This document shows, piece after piece, positions 1 through 6,462 of a DNA stretch of 8,498 nucleotides. The notes under the pieces are model-generated. The model saw only the letters and a list, made by a program, of their open reading frames with translations. It was not told the origin of the DNA and searched no databases. Each line of letters opens with the position of its first letter. The stretch's first letter is position 1. The stretch spans positions 1-8,498 of the forward strand of contig VAYD01000110.1 of assembly GCA_005883905.1 (NCBI GenBank), read 5' to 3'. The stretch comes from Actinomycetota bacterium (GTDB taxonomy: Bacteria > Actinomycetota > Thermoleophilia > Solirubrobacterales > Solirubrobacteraceae). The position numbers and the translations under genes were made by a program.

Positions 1-25
1 AGCCAAGCGGCGCCAACCACCTTTC

Positions 26-66
26 TGGGCCGGATAGTCGTCGCTATGCGGAGAGAATCCGGCCCA
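26..66 (-). terminator. Inverted repeat downstream of the phosphodiesterase gene, possible operon terminator
   Basis: Bases 26-35 (TGGGCCGGAT) and 57-66 (ATCCGGCCCA) are perfect reverse complements, giving a 10-bp GC-rich stem with a 21-base loop. It begins 44 bases past the stop codon of the minus-strand phosphodiesterase, where a terminator for the six-gene minus-strand block would be expected. No T-run follows the stem on either strand, so it is not a canonical intrinsic terminator. High-GC actinobacteria often use stem-loops without a U-tract, so the terminator role is an inference. A protein-binding palindrome or a promoter operator for a gene left of the window are alternatives. No gene is visible in 1-109. 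Confidence 0.45.
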
Positions 67-109
67 CAACACGCGCGGCAGCCAAGCGAGCGCGAGAACT
101 GAGCGCCCG

Positions 110-1183
110 CTACGCCTGAGTGCGCAGCTCCGCCAGGTAGGTCCGGGTCTCGTCGGGGTGCAGGCCGCCGTGATGGCCGCGGAAGTGCTGCTCGACGCCC
201 GCGGCGCTGCGCAGCCAGGCTTCGCGGCCGTCGGCGGGCAGCACGACGACGTCCGCCAGGCGCGCCGCGAGGCGGTCGCCGACGGTGTCGAAGAGGGAGG
301 CCGCCGGAAGGACGCGCGCGCCGGCGCCCAGGCGGGCCGACAGCTCGGCGATCACCGTGTCGGGCTCGCGCACGTGCAGGAACACGTCGCGCGCCGAGCC
401 GGCCGGCCGGTCCTGCGTCAGGTAGGACACCAGCTCGGGCCAGATCTCGTCGAGGTAGTCGACGCGGTCGGGTGCGACGTCGACCTGGCCGTGATCGGCG
501 GTGAACAGCACCGTCACGCCTTCGAGCCGGGTGAGCGGCTCCAGCGCGTCGAGCGCGTCGCGGATCGACGCGTCGAACTCCGCCGACGACGGCCCGTGCA
601 GGTGGCCGGTCGCGTCGATCACGTCCCAGTAGAGCGTGGCGTAGTGCGGCCCGCCCGGGTCCGCCATCGCGGCGGCGAGCTCGCGCGCGCCGCTCCCCAG
701 ATCCGGGAACGGGTGCGTCGAGGACCCGTCCAGCGCGACCGTGCCGAACGGCGAGCCCGCGATGCGATCCGGGCCGTAGGTCGCCGAGCGGATCCCGTGC
801 TGCTCGAGGCGCCGATACAGCGACGGCCCGGGCGACAGCCGCTGCACGTCGAACCCTTCCTGCAGCAACGTGCCCGGCGGGTCACCCGCGCGCGCGAACA
901 AGAACGGGACGATCACGGCGTCGAGCGACGGCTCGTACAGGTTCCACTCGTACAGCCCGTGCTCGGTCACCGGCATGCCGAAGTGCAGCGTCGGGATGTG
1001 CGCGGTGGTCGTGGACGGCGTCTGGGTCTCGAGCGGAGTCACGTCCAGCCGCCGCACGAGCGGGTGGTCGTCGTGGCGCTCCAGGAACCGCATCCCGAAC
1101 GCGTCGAGCAGCACGAGCGCGACGCGCTCGCCGGCCAGCAGCCGGCGCTCGACCTCGCCGGTGATGTCGGCGAACGTCCGCAT
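110..1183 (-). CDS. Alkaline phosphatase superfamily protein, type I phosphodiesterase/nucleotide pyrophosphatase-like
   Basis: This 357-residue protein is predicted to be a two-metal hydrolase of phosphate mono- or diesters. The superfamily's metal ligands and nucleophile are visible in order: Asp27 in a hydrophobic strand (LVLLDAFG), a Pro-Ser-Thr-Thr-Thr stretch at 56-60 that matches the nucleophile loop (Thr58 or Thr59), Asp190 and His194 in DATGH, Asp230-His231 in TADHG, and a C-terminal His337-His338 in GHHGG. No signal peptide or membrane segment is seen, so it is probably cytoplasmic. The frame stays open upstream to 1921, but that part lies over the thioesterase and decarboxylase genes and is low-complexity Arg/Ala-rich shadow. 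The ATG at 1183 overlaps the thioesterase stop as TGATG, and no Shine-Dalgarno site precedes it, so translation by re-initiation is likely. Stop is TAG. The family call is firm; the substrate (nucleotide, phospholipid or phosphonate ester) is unknown. Confidence 0.88.
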   Translation of the reverse strand: MRTFADITGEVERRLLAGERVALVLLDAFGMRFLERHDDHPLVRRLDVTPLETQTPSTTTAHIPTLHFGMPVTEHGLYEWNLYEPSLDAVIVPFLFARAGDPPGTLLQEGFDVQRLSPGPSLYRRLEQHGIRSATYGPDRIAGSPFGTVALDGSSTHPFPDLGSGARELAAAMADPGGPHYATLYWDVIDATGHLHGPSSAEFDASIRDALDALEPLTRLEGVTVLFTADHGQVDVAPDRVDYLDEIWPELVSYLTQDRPAGSARDVFLHVREPDTVIAELSARLGAGARVLPAASLFDTVGDRLAARLADVVVLPADGREAWLRSAAGVEQHFRGHHGGLHPDETRTYLAELRTQA

Positions 1184-1185
1184 CA
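1181..1185 (-). promoter_or_regulatory. TGATG stop/start overlap (translational coupling)
   Basis: Read on the minus strand, the TGA that ends the thioesterase (1185-1183) shares its last base with the ATG of the phosphodiesterase (1183-1181). The bases before it (CTGCTCCCGTG) contain no purine-rich ribosome site. Termination-reinitiation is therefore the likeliest way the phosphodiesterase is translated, and this overlap fixes its start. Confidence 0.7.
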
Positions 1186-1569
1186 CGGGAGCAGCGCCGC
1201 GCGCTCGTCGTCGCTCGGCTCGCGCGAGCCCCGCGCCCGCGGATCCCACGCGACCAAGACCGAGCGGCCCTCCGCCGCGACGACGCCGTCGCCGCGCACG
1301 ATCTCGTGGCCGATCGTGATGCTCTTCGAACCCACCCGCTCGACGCGCGTAACCACGTCGACGGAGCCGTGGTCCTTGCGCACCTCCTGGCGGTAGTCGA
1401 GCTCGACCCGCACGAGCACGAACGGGAACGACGCCGCCCCCTCCATCGACAGAAACAGCGCGCCGCGACCCTCCTCGAGCAGCTCGTGGTACACGGCCTG
1501 GTTGAGGTGGCCGTGCATGTCCATGTCGCGCCACCGCAGGCCGATCGAGATGCGCGCCTCCGCGCTCAA
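1183..1569 (-). CDS. Acyl-CoA thioesterase, 4HBT hotdog-fold family
   Basis: This 128-residue protein has the size and pattern of a single hotdog domain that hydrolyses acyl-CoA to free acid and CoA. The N-terminal family signature runs from Arg12 to Tyr27 and reads RWRDMDMHGHLN followed by QAVY. Asp17 aligns with the catalytic aspartate of 4-hydroxybenzoyl-CoA thioesterase, followed by His-Leu-Asn and an active-site helix with Glu. The middle strands (about 49-55 and 81-106) fit the rest of the fold, including the long hydrophobic run ending in VLVAW. The start is a TTG at 1569 that overlaps the decarboxylase stop as TTGA, with AGGT six bases upstream as a weak ribosome site. The next in-frame ATG would cut into the catalytic motif, which supports the TTG. 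Its place after an acyl-CoA dehydrogenase and a PLP enzyme suggests it releases the pathway's acyl product or removes a toxic intermediate. Acyl chain preference cannot be told. Confidence 0.87.
   Translation of the reverse strand: MSAEARISIGLRWRDMDMHGHLNQAVYHELLEEGRGALFLSMEGAASFPFVLVRVELDYRQEVRKDHGSVDVVTRVERVGSKSITIGHEIVRGDGVVAAEGRSVLVAWDPRARGSREPSDDERAALLP
1566..1569 (-). promoter_or_regulatory. TTGA start/stop overlap with TTG initiation codon
   Basis: On the minus strand, TTG (1569-1567) is the thioesterase start and TGA (1568-1566) is the decarboxylase stop. The four-base overlap is the TTG version of the common ATGA coupling signal. AGGT sits six bases upstream inside the decarboxylase end. 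The arrangement ties thioesterase output to translation of the decarboxylase. Confidence 0.65.
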
Positions 1570-2933
1570 GCCGGTACCTGCGCCAGCATCGCCGCGGCCG
1601 AGCGCTCGACGTCCTCAGGAGTCGTCGCCCAGTTCGACACCGAGATCCGCAGGGCGCGGCGGCCGCGCCACTCGGTCGCGCTCGCCCAACACGTGCCCTC
1701 CTGCTGAATGCCCGCGGTGACCGCATCCACGGCGGCGTCGCTGTCGCCGAAGCGGACCAGCACCTGGTTGAAGACCACGTCGTTGACGATCTCCGCACGC
1801 GGGTCGGCGCCGAGGATCTCGGCGAACTGCGTCGCGCGATCACACATGCCGTCGACGAGGTTGGCGACGCCGCGACGCCCGAGCGCGCGCAGCGCCGCGT
1901 AGACCGGCGTCGCGCGGGCACGGCGCGAGAAGTCCGGCGACCAATCGCCGTTGTTGCGCTCGCCGTGCTGGCGCTGCAGGTAGTGCGCGTCGACCGCGAT
2001 CGTGCCGATGTGCGCGTCGGGATCGCGGACGAAGACCATCCCGCAGTCGTGTGGCACGTTCAGCGTCTTGTGGCCGTCGGTCGCCCACGAGTCGGCCTGG
2101 TCGACACCGGCGACGAGCCCGCGGCGCCGTTCGGTCGCTGCCGCCCAGAGCCCGAACGCGCCATCGACGTGCACCCATGCATCGTGCTGGTGCGCCAGCT
2201 CGCAGACGGCCGCGAAGTCCTCGAATGCGCCCGTGTTCACGTTGCCGGCCTGCACGGTCACGATCGTGGCCATGTCAGGCTCGCGCGCCAGTTCGCGCTC
2301 GAGCTCGGACGGGATCACCCGCCCCTGGTCGTCGCAAGCGACCGCGCGCAGGTTCGCGAGCCCGATTCCGAGCAGCTTCACCGCCGCGTCGACGGTGATG
2401 TGGCGGTCCTCCGGCACGACGACGCGCAGTGGCGGCGCTCCGTTGAGCCCCTGCTCCTCGGCGTTCCAGCCGCGCCGCCCAAGCACCGAATGGCGGGCGA
2501 CGGCCAGGCCGGTCACGTGCGCCATCTGGCAGCCCGTCGTGAAGCCGCAGGAGGCGTGTGCGGGCAGGCCGAGCAGGTCGCGCGCCCATCCGCCGGCCAG
2601 CTCCTCGACGACCGACATCGACGGACTGCACGAGTAGCCCCCGGCGTTCTGGTCCCAGGCCACCGTCATCCAGTCGGCGGCGCGCGCGACCGGCAGCGTC
2701 CCGCCGATCACGAAGCCGAAGTAGCGCGGCGATGTGCTCATGACGAGCCCGGGCTCGGCGTCGGCGGCCAGCTCGCGCAGCACGGCCTCCCCATCCTCGC
2801 CGTCGAGCGACAACTCGCGGCCCAGTGCGGCGCGCAATTCGGAGGCGTCGGCGCGCCAGCCGACGTGGCGCTCAGGCGCCGTATCGACGTGCTCGGCGCT
2901 GAGGCGAGCGGCAAGTTCGAGCAGCGGATCCAT
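1566..2933 (-). CDS. Pyridoxal-phosphate-dependent decarboxylase family enzyme (group II, fold type I)
   Basis: This 455-residue protein has the length and motif order of the group II amino-acid decarboxylase family, often auto-named aspartate aminotransferase family protein. In order it shows SPRYFGF near the N-terminus (the substrate-side HPRFFGF-type loop), a TTGCQMAH phosphate-binding turn, an AGNVNTGAF motif, HVDGAFG with Asp257 as the aspartate that pairs with the pyridine nitrogen, and Lys289 in TDGHKTLN as the Schiff-base lysine. These predict a cytosolic PLP enzyme acting on an amino acid, by decarboxylation or possibly transamination or aldehyde formation. The ATG at 2933 is 27 bases after the dehydrogenase stop. 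No strong Shine-Dalgarno site is visible, only a GGCGGC run. The AGNVNTGAF form marks a sub-group whose substrates are, to my knowledge, poorly characterised. It could be related to glutamate, diaminobutyrate or aromatic amino-acid decarboxylases; I would not assign one. Confidence 0.88.
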   Translation of the reverse strand: MDPLLELAARLSAEHVDTAPERHVGWRADASELRAALGRELSLDGEDGEAVLRELAADAEPGLVMSTSPRYFGFVIGGTLPVARAADWMTVAWDQNAGGYSCSPSMSVVEELAGGWARDLLGLPAHASCGFTTGCQMAHVTGLAVARHSVLGRRGWNAEEQGLNGAPPLRVVVPEDRHITVDAAVKLLGIGLANLRAVACDDQGRVIPSELERELAREPDMATIVTVQAGNVNTGAFEDFAAVCELAHQHDAWVHVDGAFGLWAAATERRRGLVAGVDQADSWATDGHKTLNVPHDCGMVFVRDPDAHIGTIAVDAHYLQRQHGERNNGDWSPDFSRRARATPVYAALRALGRRGVANLVDGMCDRATQFAEILGADPRAEIVNDVVFNQVLVRFGDSDAAVDAVTAGIQQEGTCWASATEWRGRRALRISVSNWATTPEDVERSAAAMLAQVPA

Positions 2934-2960
2934 GCCGCCGACACTAGCGAGGCGCGGTGG

Positions 2961-4594
2961 TCAGTCCTCGAAGAGCGCGTACCCGTAGGCGCCGCGCTTG
3001 TACGCCAGCGTCGCGATCGAGTGCATGCGGTCGTCGTCGTTGTGGTTCAAGCCGTCCAGCGCGCGCTCCACGCGCCTGCCGGCGCGGCGGCAGAACGTCT
3101 CGGCGATGAAGCGCTCCTGCCCGGAGGGTTCAACGCCCTGCTCCTCGAAGATCGATGTCACGCGTGAGAGGACCGCGACGTCGCAGTAGCGCCGATGGGC
3201 GAGCCCGTGGTCGACGATGTGCCTGCCGTGGCGGCGCAGCAGGCCCTCGCCCTCGCCGCGCAGGCGCTTGACCTGGTCGCCGACGGAGTCCGCCAGCGGC
3301 GAGAGCTCCTCGTGCGCGCGCGTGACACGATCGGGGCGGATCTCGCGCTTGACGCGCCCGAACGCGTACTCCGCCAGCGCGCCGATCGAGCCGATCGGGT
3401 CGCTCAGCTCAAGGTCGCCGAGGCCCTCGACCTCCTCGCTGAGCGGCTTGAGCGCGCTGAGCGCCACGAACGAGCGCATCACGTCGTTGGCGCCCTCGAA
3501 GATCGGGAAGATCCGGATGTCGCGCAGGATCTGCTCATAGGGCTGGTCGCGCATGTAGCCCAGGCCGCCCGCGAGCTGGAGCGCGCGATTCGCCTGGTAC
3601 CAGACGAACTCGGTGCCGGAGATCTTCGCGATCGCCGACTCGACCGAGTAGTCCTCGATCCCCGCGTCGATCATCCCGGTGGTCAGGTACGCCAGCGACT
3701 CCAGGCCGAACAGGTAGGAGACCATCCAGCCGATCTTGTCCTCGACCATGTCGAACTCCGACAGGGTCCGGCCGAACTGGCGGCGCGTGGTGACGTGCTC
3801 GATCGCCAGGTCGAGCAGCGTCTTGGCAAGGCCCACGCTGCCCGTGCCCAGCCCGATGCGGCCGTTGTTGAGCACCTGCATCGCGATGTGGAAGCCCTCG
3901 CCCGGCTCGCCGAGCACGTTCTCCGGCGGGACGCGGACGTCGTTGAACCGGACCGGGCACAGGTGGTTGCCGCGCAGGCCCATCGTCTCGTAGCGCGGGC
4001 CGGACTGGTCGAAGCCCTTCATCCCCTTCTCGAGGATCAGCGCGATGTGCTGCCGATCCAGCGCTTGGAGCCGTTGAGCACCCACGAGCCGTCCGGTTGC
4101 TGCACCGCGCGGCTCTGGATGTTGTAGGCGTCGGAGCCGGCATCGGGCTCGGTCAGCGCGAAGCCCGCGAGCTTGCGGCCGCTCGCCAGGTCCGGCAGGA
4201 ACCGCGCCTTCTGCTCGTCGGTCCCGTAGAGGTGGATGCCCTTCAGGCCGATCGACTGGTGCACGCCCATGCCGATCGTCAGCGAGCCGTCGACCTGCCC
4301 GATCGCTTCGAACACGCGCGCGTAGCCGGTCTGCGAGAGGCCCTGCCCGCCGTACTGAGGATCGACGTAGAGGCCCATCAGGCCGAGGTCGCCGAGGTCG
4401 CGGTAGACGCGGTCGGAGATCGTCTCTGTCTCGTCGATCTCGCGCGAGTCGATGTGCTCGGCCGCGTAGTCGCGGAAGCCGCGGATCAGGCGGCGGACCT
4501 TCTCGGCCTCCTCCCCGCGCGGGATCGGGTACGGGAAGACGACGTCCTCGTGGATCTCGCCGAGCGCGAGCGCCTTGGAGAAGCTCGAGACCAT
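2961..4594 (-). pseudogene. Acyl-CoA dehydrogenase (VLCAD-like, long form), disrupted by a frameshifting deletion
   Basis: The gene is a flavin-dependent acyl-CoA dehydrogenase that would form the first double bond in beta-oxidation. It is read in two frames. The 5' part (ATG at 4594, stop at 4037) gives the N-terminal helical domain, the DPQYGGQG and TEPDAGSD (148-155) motifs and the start of the FAD-contacting strand, NGSKRWIG ending at residue 181. Four residues later it stops. The 3' part picks up in another frame at HIALILEKGM (from about 4049) and carries GLRGN, VRVPPENVLGEPGEGF, RRQFGR, QLAGGLGY and the FEGAND motif whose Glu (3495-3497) is the catalytic base. A C-terminal extension of about 200 residues follows, as in VLCAD/ACAD9 types. 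Between WIG and HIAL the family normally has about 20 residues; here there is none, so this is a deletion (length one more than a multiple of three), not a one-base slip. It is either a real inactivating mutation or an assembly error. The start follows AGGG by eight bases and lies 22 bases after the regulator. Confidence 0.85.
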
Positions 4595-4616
4595 GGCCCG
4601 AGCCCTACCCCCGGAT

Positions 4617-5288
4617 TCAGGTGCGCAAGCCGAGCGCGCTGTAGAGCCCGCGCTCGCCCGGCGCCGTGAGCTGCACGGCGCGTCCGGTGGGACCGCGCTT
4701 GATCCAACGCAGGTCGAGCAGCGCGGTCAGGATCGCCGCGCCGACCTGACCCGCGACGTGCGGCCGGCGCTCGGTCCAGTCAAGGCACGCGCGCGTCAGC
4801 GGGCGCCGCCCGGTGAGCTGCTCGGCGTGGATGCCGATCGCCGTCAGCGGCTTCGCGTCGCGCAGCGCGAGGCTGTCGGATTCGAGCGCGCCGAGGTCGA
4901 TCAGGCGGTCGGTGAGCGCAACCCCGAGCTCGCCCGCGAGGTGGTCGTAGCACGAGCGCGCGTGGCGCTCGGCCCCGGCGCGGTTGGCCGCTCGCAGCGT
5001 CGTGATCTCCAGCGGCGGCGCGATCGTCGACAGCACCTCCAGCGCGTGCGCGACCTCGTCGCCGGCGAGGCGGTGGTAGCGGTGGCGGCCATTTGGCTCG
5101 ACCGCGATCAGCCCGGCCTCGGCGAGCTTGGCGAGATGCGCGCTCGCGGTGCTCGGCGCCACGTCGGCGACGCGCGCCAGCTCGGTCGCCGGCAGCGCAC
5201 GGCCGCCGAGCAGCGCGTTGAGCATCAGCGCGCGAGCGGGCTCGCCGATCGCCGCGCCGACGGTTGCGAGGTCTGCATCGCCCTGCAT
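4617..5288 (-). CDS. ArsR-type winged-helix transcriptional regulator with C-terminal effector region
   Basis: This 223-residue DNA-binding protein probably represses its own operon. Residues 7-75 form an ArsR winged helix: GEPARALMLNALL at 15-27, the turn helix ELARVADVA (36-44), the recognition helix around APSTASAHLAKL (44-55), EAGLI, and a wing at 66-74 with Arg68, His69 and Arg70. The rest (about 90-223) is a helical region with Cys119-type and Cys172-type single cysteines only. The ELCVCD metal site of ArsR/SmtB sensors is missing, so metal sensing is unlikely and a small organic ligand such as an acyl-CoA is plausible. The reading frame stays open upstream to 5765, but that stretch lies antisense over the membrane gene and the MoxR gene; the ATG at 5288 begins right at the conserved domain. 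It has only a weak GGGTG ribosome site. It ends 22 bases before the dehydrogenase, so co-transcription is expected. The residue numbers given for the cysteines are approximate. Confidence 0.85.
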   Translation of the reverse strand: MQGDADLATVGAAIGEPARALMLNALLGGRALPATELARVADVAPSTASAHLAKLAEAGLIAVEPNGRHRYHRLAGDEVAHALEVLSTIAPPLEITTLRAANRAGAERHARSCYDHLAGELGVALTDRLIDLGALESDSLALRDAKPLTAIGIHAEQLTGRRPLTRACLDWTERRPHVAGQVGAAILTALLDLRWIKRGPTGRAVQLTAPGERGLYSALGLRT

Positions 5289-5332
5289 GCACCCGATGCT
5301 ACGACGCGGACGTTTCGATGGGGAGCGAAGCG

Positions 5333-5548
5333 TTACTGCTGTGACTTGAGGACGTTCGTGATCAGCGGCAGCAGGAACGTCGCGAGGAAGATCATCCCGA
5401 TGCCGAGCGCCACGAGGCCCTTTGCACGCACGATGTGGCCGATCACGGCGATGACGAACCCGGCCACCATCAGGATGATGAACGGCGTCGGGCTGGCCCC
5501 GAACGAGGGGTTCGGGTCGTAGAAGAAGGCCTGCAAGAGCCCGGGCAC
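5333..5548 (-). CDS. Small two-helix membrane protein, function unknown
   Basis: This 71-residue protein has a polar N-terminus rich in Pro, Asn and Ser (1-21), a first membrane helix at about 22-40 (FIILMVAGFVIAVIGHIV), a short basic turn Arg41-Ala-Lys43, a second helix at about 45-66, and a Lys-Ser-Gln-Gln tail. The basic turn suggests a hairpin with both ends outside the cytoplasm, which is a weak prediction. I do not recognise the family. The start is GTG at 5548, abutting a strong Shine-Dalgarno-like run (GAGGGAGG, zero spacing; AGAGAGG gives four). A TTG four codons on, 12 bases from the same run, is the alternative. It stops with TAA 44 bases before the regulator and starts only 26 bases from the divergent MoxR gene. 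It may be the first gene of the minus-strand operon, or may work with the MoxR/VWA pair across the divergent start. Confidence 0.72.
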   Translation of the reverse strand: MPGLLQAFFYDPNPSFGASPTPFIILMVAGFVIAVIGHIVRAKGLVALGIGMIFLATFLLPLITNVLKSQQ

Positions 5549-5556
5549 CCTCCCTC
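5549..5556 (-). promoter_or_regulatory. Strong Shine-Dalgarno run at the small membrane protein start
   Basis: On the minus strand these bases read GAGGGAGG, the best ribosome-site match in the window, directly against the GTG at 5548. The tight spacing leaves the true start open between that GTG and the TTG at 5536-5534. Its presence is the main evidence besides the two membrane helices that this small gene is real. Confidence 0.55.
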
Positions 5557-5558
5557 TC

Positions 5559-5577
5559 TATCATCCCCCGACCCATG
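5559..5577 (+). promoter_or_regulatory. Probable -10 box and near-leaderless start of the MoxR gene
   Basis: TATCAT at 5559-5564 matches the TATAAT/TANNNT -10 consensus at five of six positions. With usual spacing, transcription would begin at about 5571 (A) to 5575, at or within four bases of the ATG at 5575. The bases before the ATG (CCCCCGACCC) contain no ribosome site, which fits a leaderless mRNA of the sort common in actinobacteria. No good -35 box is seen at 16-18 bases upstream. Confidence 0.45.
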
Positions 5578-6462
5578 CTCGCGGAACCCGCATCGGTCCA
5601 AGAGGTCGCCGACGGCTTGCAGTCCGTCGGGTACCTGCCGGGCGAGTCCACGGCGCTCGTCGCGTACCTGGCGGCCCGGCTCGGCAAGCCGATCCTGGTC
5701 GAGGGGCCGGCGGGCGTCGGCAAGACCGAGCTGGCCAAGGCGCTCTCGCGGTACCTCGATCGCACGCTGATCCGCCTGCAGTGCTACGAGGGCCTCGACG
5801 AGGCCAAGGCGCTGTACGAGTGGAACTACCGCAAGCAGCTGCTGGCGATCCAGGCGACCGAGAAGACGGACTGGGACGCCACGAAGGGCGACATCTTCGG
5901 CGAGGAGTTCCTGCTCGAGCGGCCGCTGATGAGCGCGATCGCCTCGCCGGACCCGGTCGTTCTGCTGATCGACGAGATCGACAAGACCGACCAGGAGTTC
6001 GAGGCGATGCTGCTCGAGGTCCTGTCGGAGTTCCAGATCTCGATCCCGGAGCTCGGCAGGGTCGAGGCCAGGACGCAGCCGATCGTGCTGCTCACCTCGA
6101 ACAACACGCGCGAGCTGACCGAGGCGTTGAAGCGCCGCTGCCTGTACCTCTGGCTCGACTACCCCGAGCTCGACCACGAGCTGGCGATCGTGAAGCTGCA
6201 CTCGCCGGAGATCTCCGACACGCTCGGGCGTCGGCTCGTCGAGATCGTGTCGATGGTGCGCGGCCTGGACCTGAAGAAGCCGCCGTCGATCGCGGAGTCG
6301 ATCGACTGGGCGCGCGCGCTGCTGCTGCTCGGCGCCGACGACATCGACCAGCAGACGTTCAACGACACGATGTCGATCATCGTCAAGCACCGCACCGATC
6401 TCGACATCGTGGTCGAGCGCGTCGGAGCAAAGCTGGGCGGGCCGCTCGGTGCCGGCGCCTGA
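5575..6462 (+). CDS. MoxR-family AAA+ ATPase (CoxD-like)
   Basis: This 295-residue cytosolic ATPase probably remodels or inserts cofactor into a partner complex together with the VWA protein that follows. Motifs are all present: Walker A GPAGVGKT at 44-51 (Lys50, Thr51), the MoxR-typical RLQCYEGLD stretch after it, Walker B LLIDEID with Asp133-Glu134, sensor 1 TSNN with Asn176-Asn177, and an Arg187-Arg188 arginine-finger region in LKRRCLYL. The C-terminal lid runs from about 200 to 280. The length is normal for MoxR proteins that pair with CoxE-type VWA proteins. The ATG at 5575 lacks a ribosome site and is probably leaderless. The last 14 bases overlap the VWA gene. The known relative CoxD works in maturation of the Mo-Cu site of aerobic CO dehydrogenase, but many such pairs occur without it, and no cox structural gene is in the window, so the client is unknown. 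Confidence 0.92.
   Translation: MLAEPASVQEVADGLQSVGYLPGESTALVAYLAARLGKPILVEGPAGVGKTELAKALSRYLDRTLIRLQCYEGLDEAKALYEWNYRKQLLAIQATEKTDWDATKGDIFGEEFLLERPLMSAIASPDPVVLLIDEIDKTDQEFEAMLLEVLSEFQISIPELGRVEARTQPIVLLTSNNTRELTEALKRRCLYLWLDYPELDHELAIVKLHSPEISDTLGRRLVEIVSMVRGLDLKKPPSIAESIDWARALLLLGADDIDQQTFNDTMSIIVKHRTDLDIVVERVGAKLGGPLGAGA

Noticed and set aside
1..88. Nine-base direct repeat AGCCAAGCG at 1-9 and 80-88
   Set aside because: Too short to mean an attachment site or target duplication, and no mobile element lies between.
1184..1921. Upstream open extension of the phosphodiesterase frame to 603 residues
   Set aside because: The added part is Arg/Ala/Ser-rich and lies over the thioesterase and decarboxylase, both of which have clear catalytic motifs in other frames.
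4037..4085. Programmed ribosomal frameshift in the acyl-CoA dehydrogenase
   Set aside because: A slip would keep the conserved residues between WIG and HIAL; here they are absent, and no slippery run is present at the join.
158..4669. Long plus-strand open frames opposite the minus operon (158-1396, 1965-3167, 3195-4127, 4097-4669)
   Set aside because: They are rich in Arg, Val, Ala, Asp and His with no family motifs, as expected for antisense shadows of high-GC genes.
5289..5332. ArsR operator palindrome in the gap before the regulator
   Set aside because: The best candidate (ACGACGCGGACGT) pairs only at the outer three bases each side plus two scattered positions, which is no better than chance.
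5289..5765. Upstream extension of the ArsR regulator frame to 382 residues
   Set aside because: It runs antisense to the MoxR gene start and across the membrane gene; the conserved winged helix begins right after the ATG at 5288.
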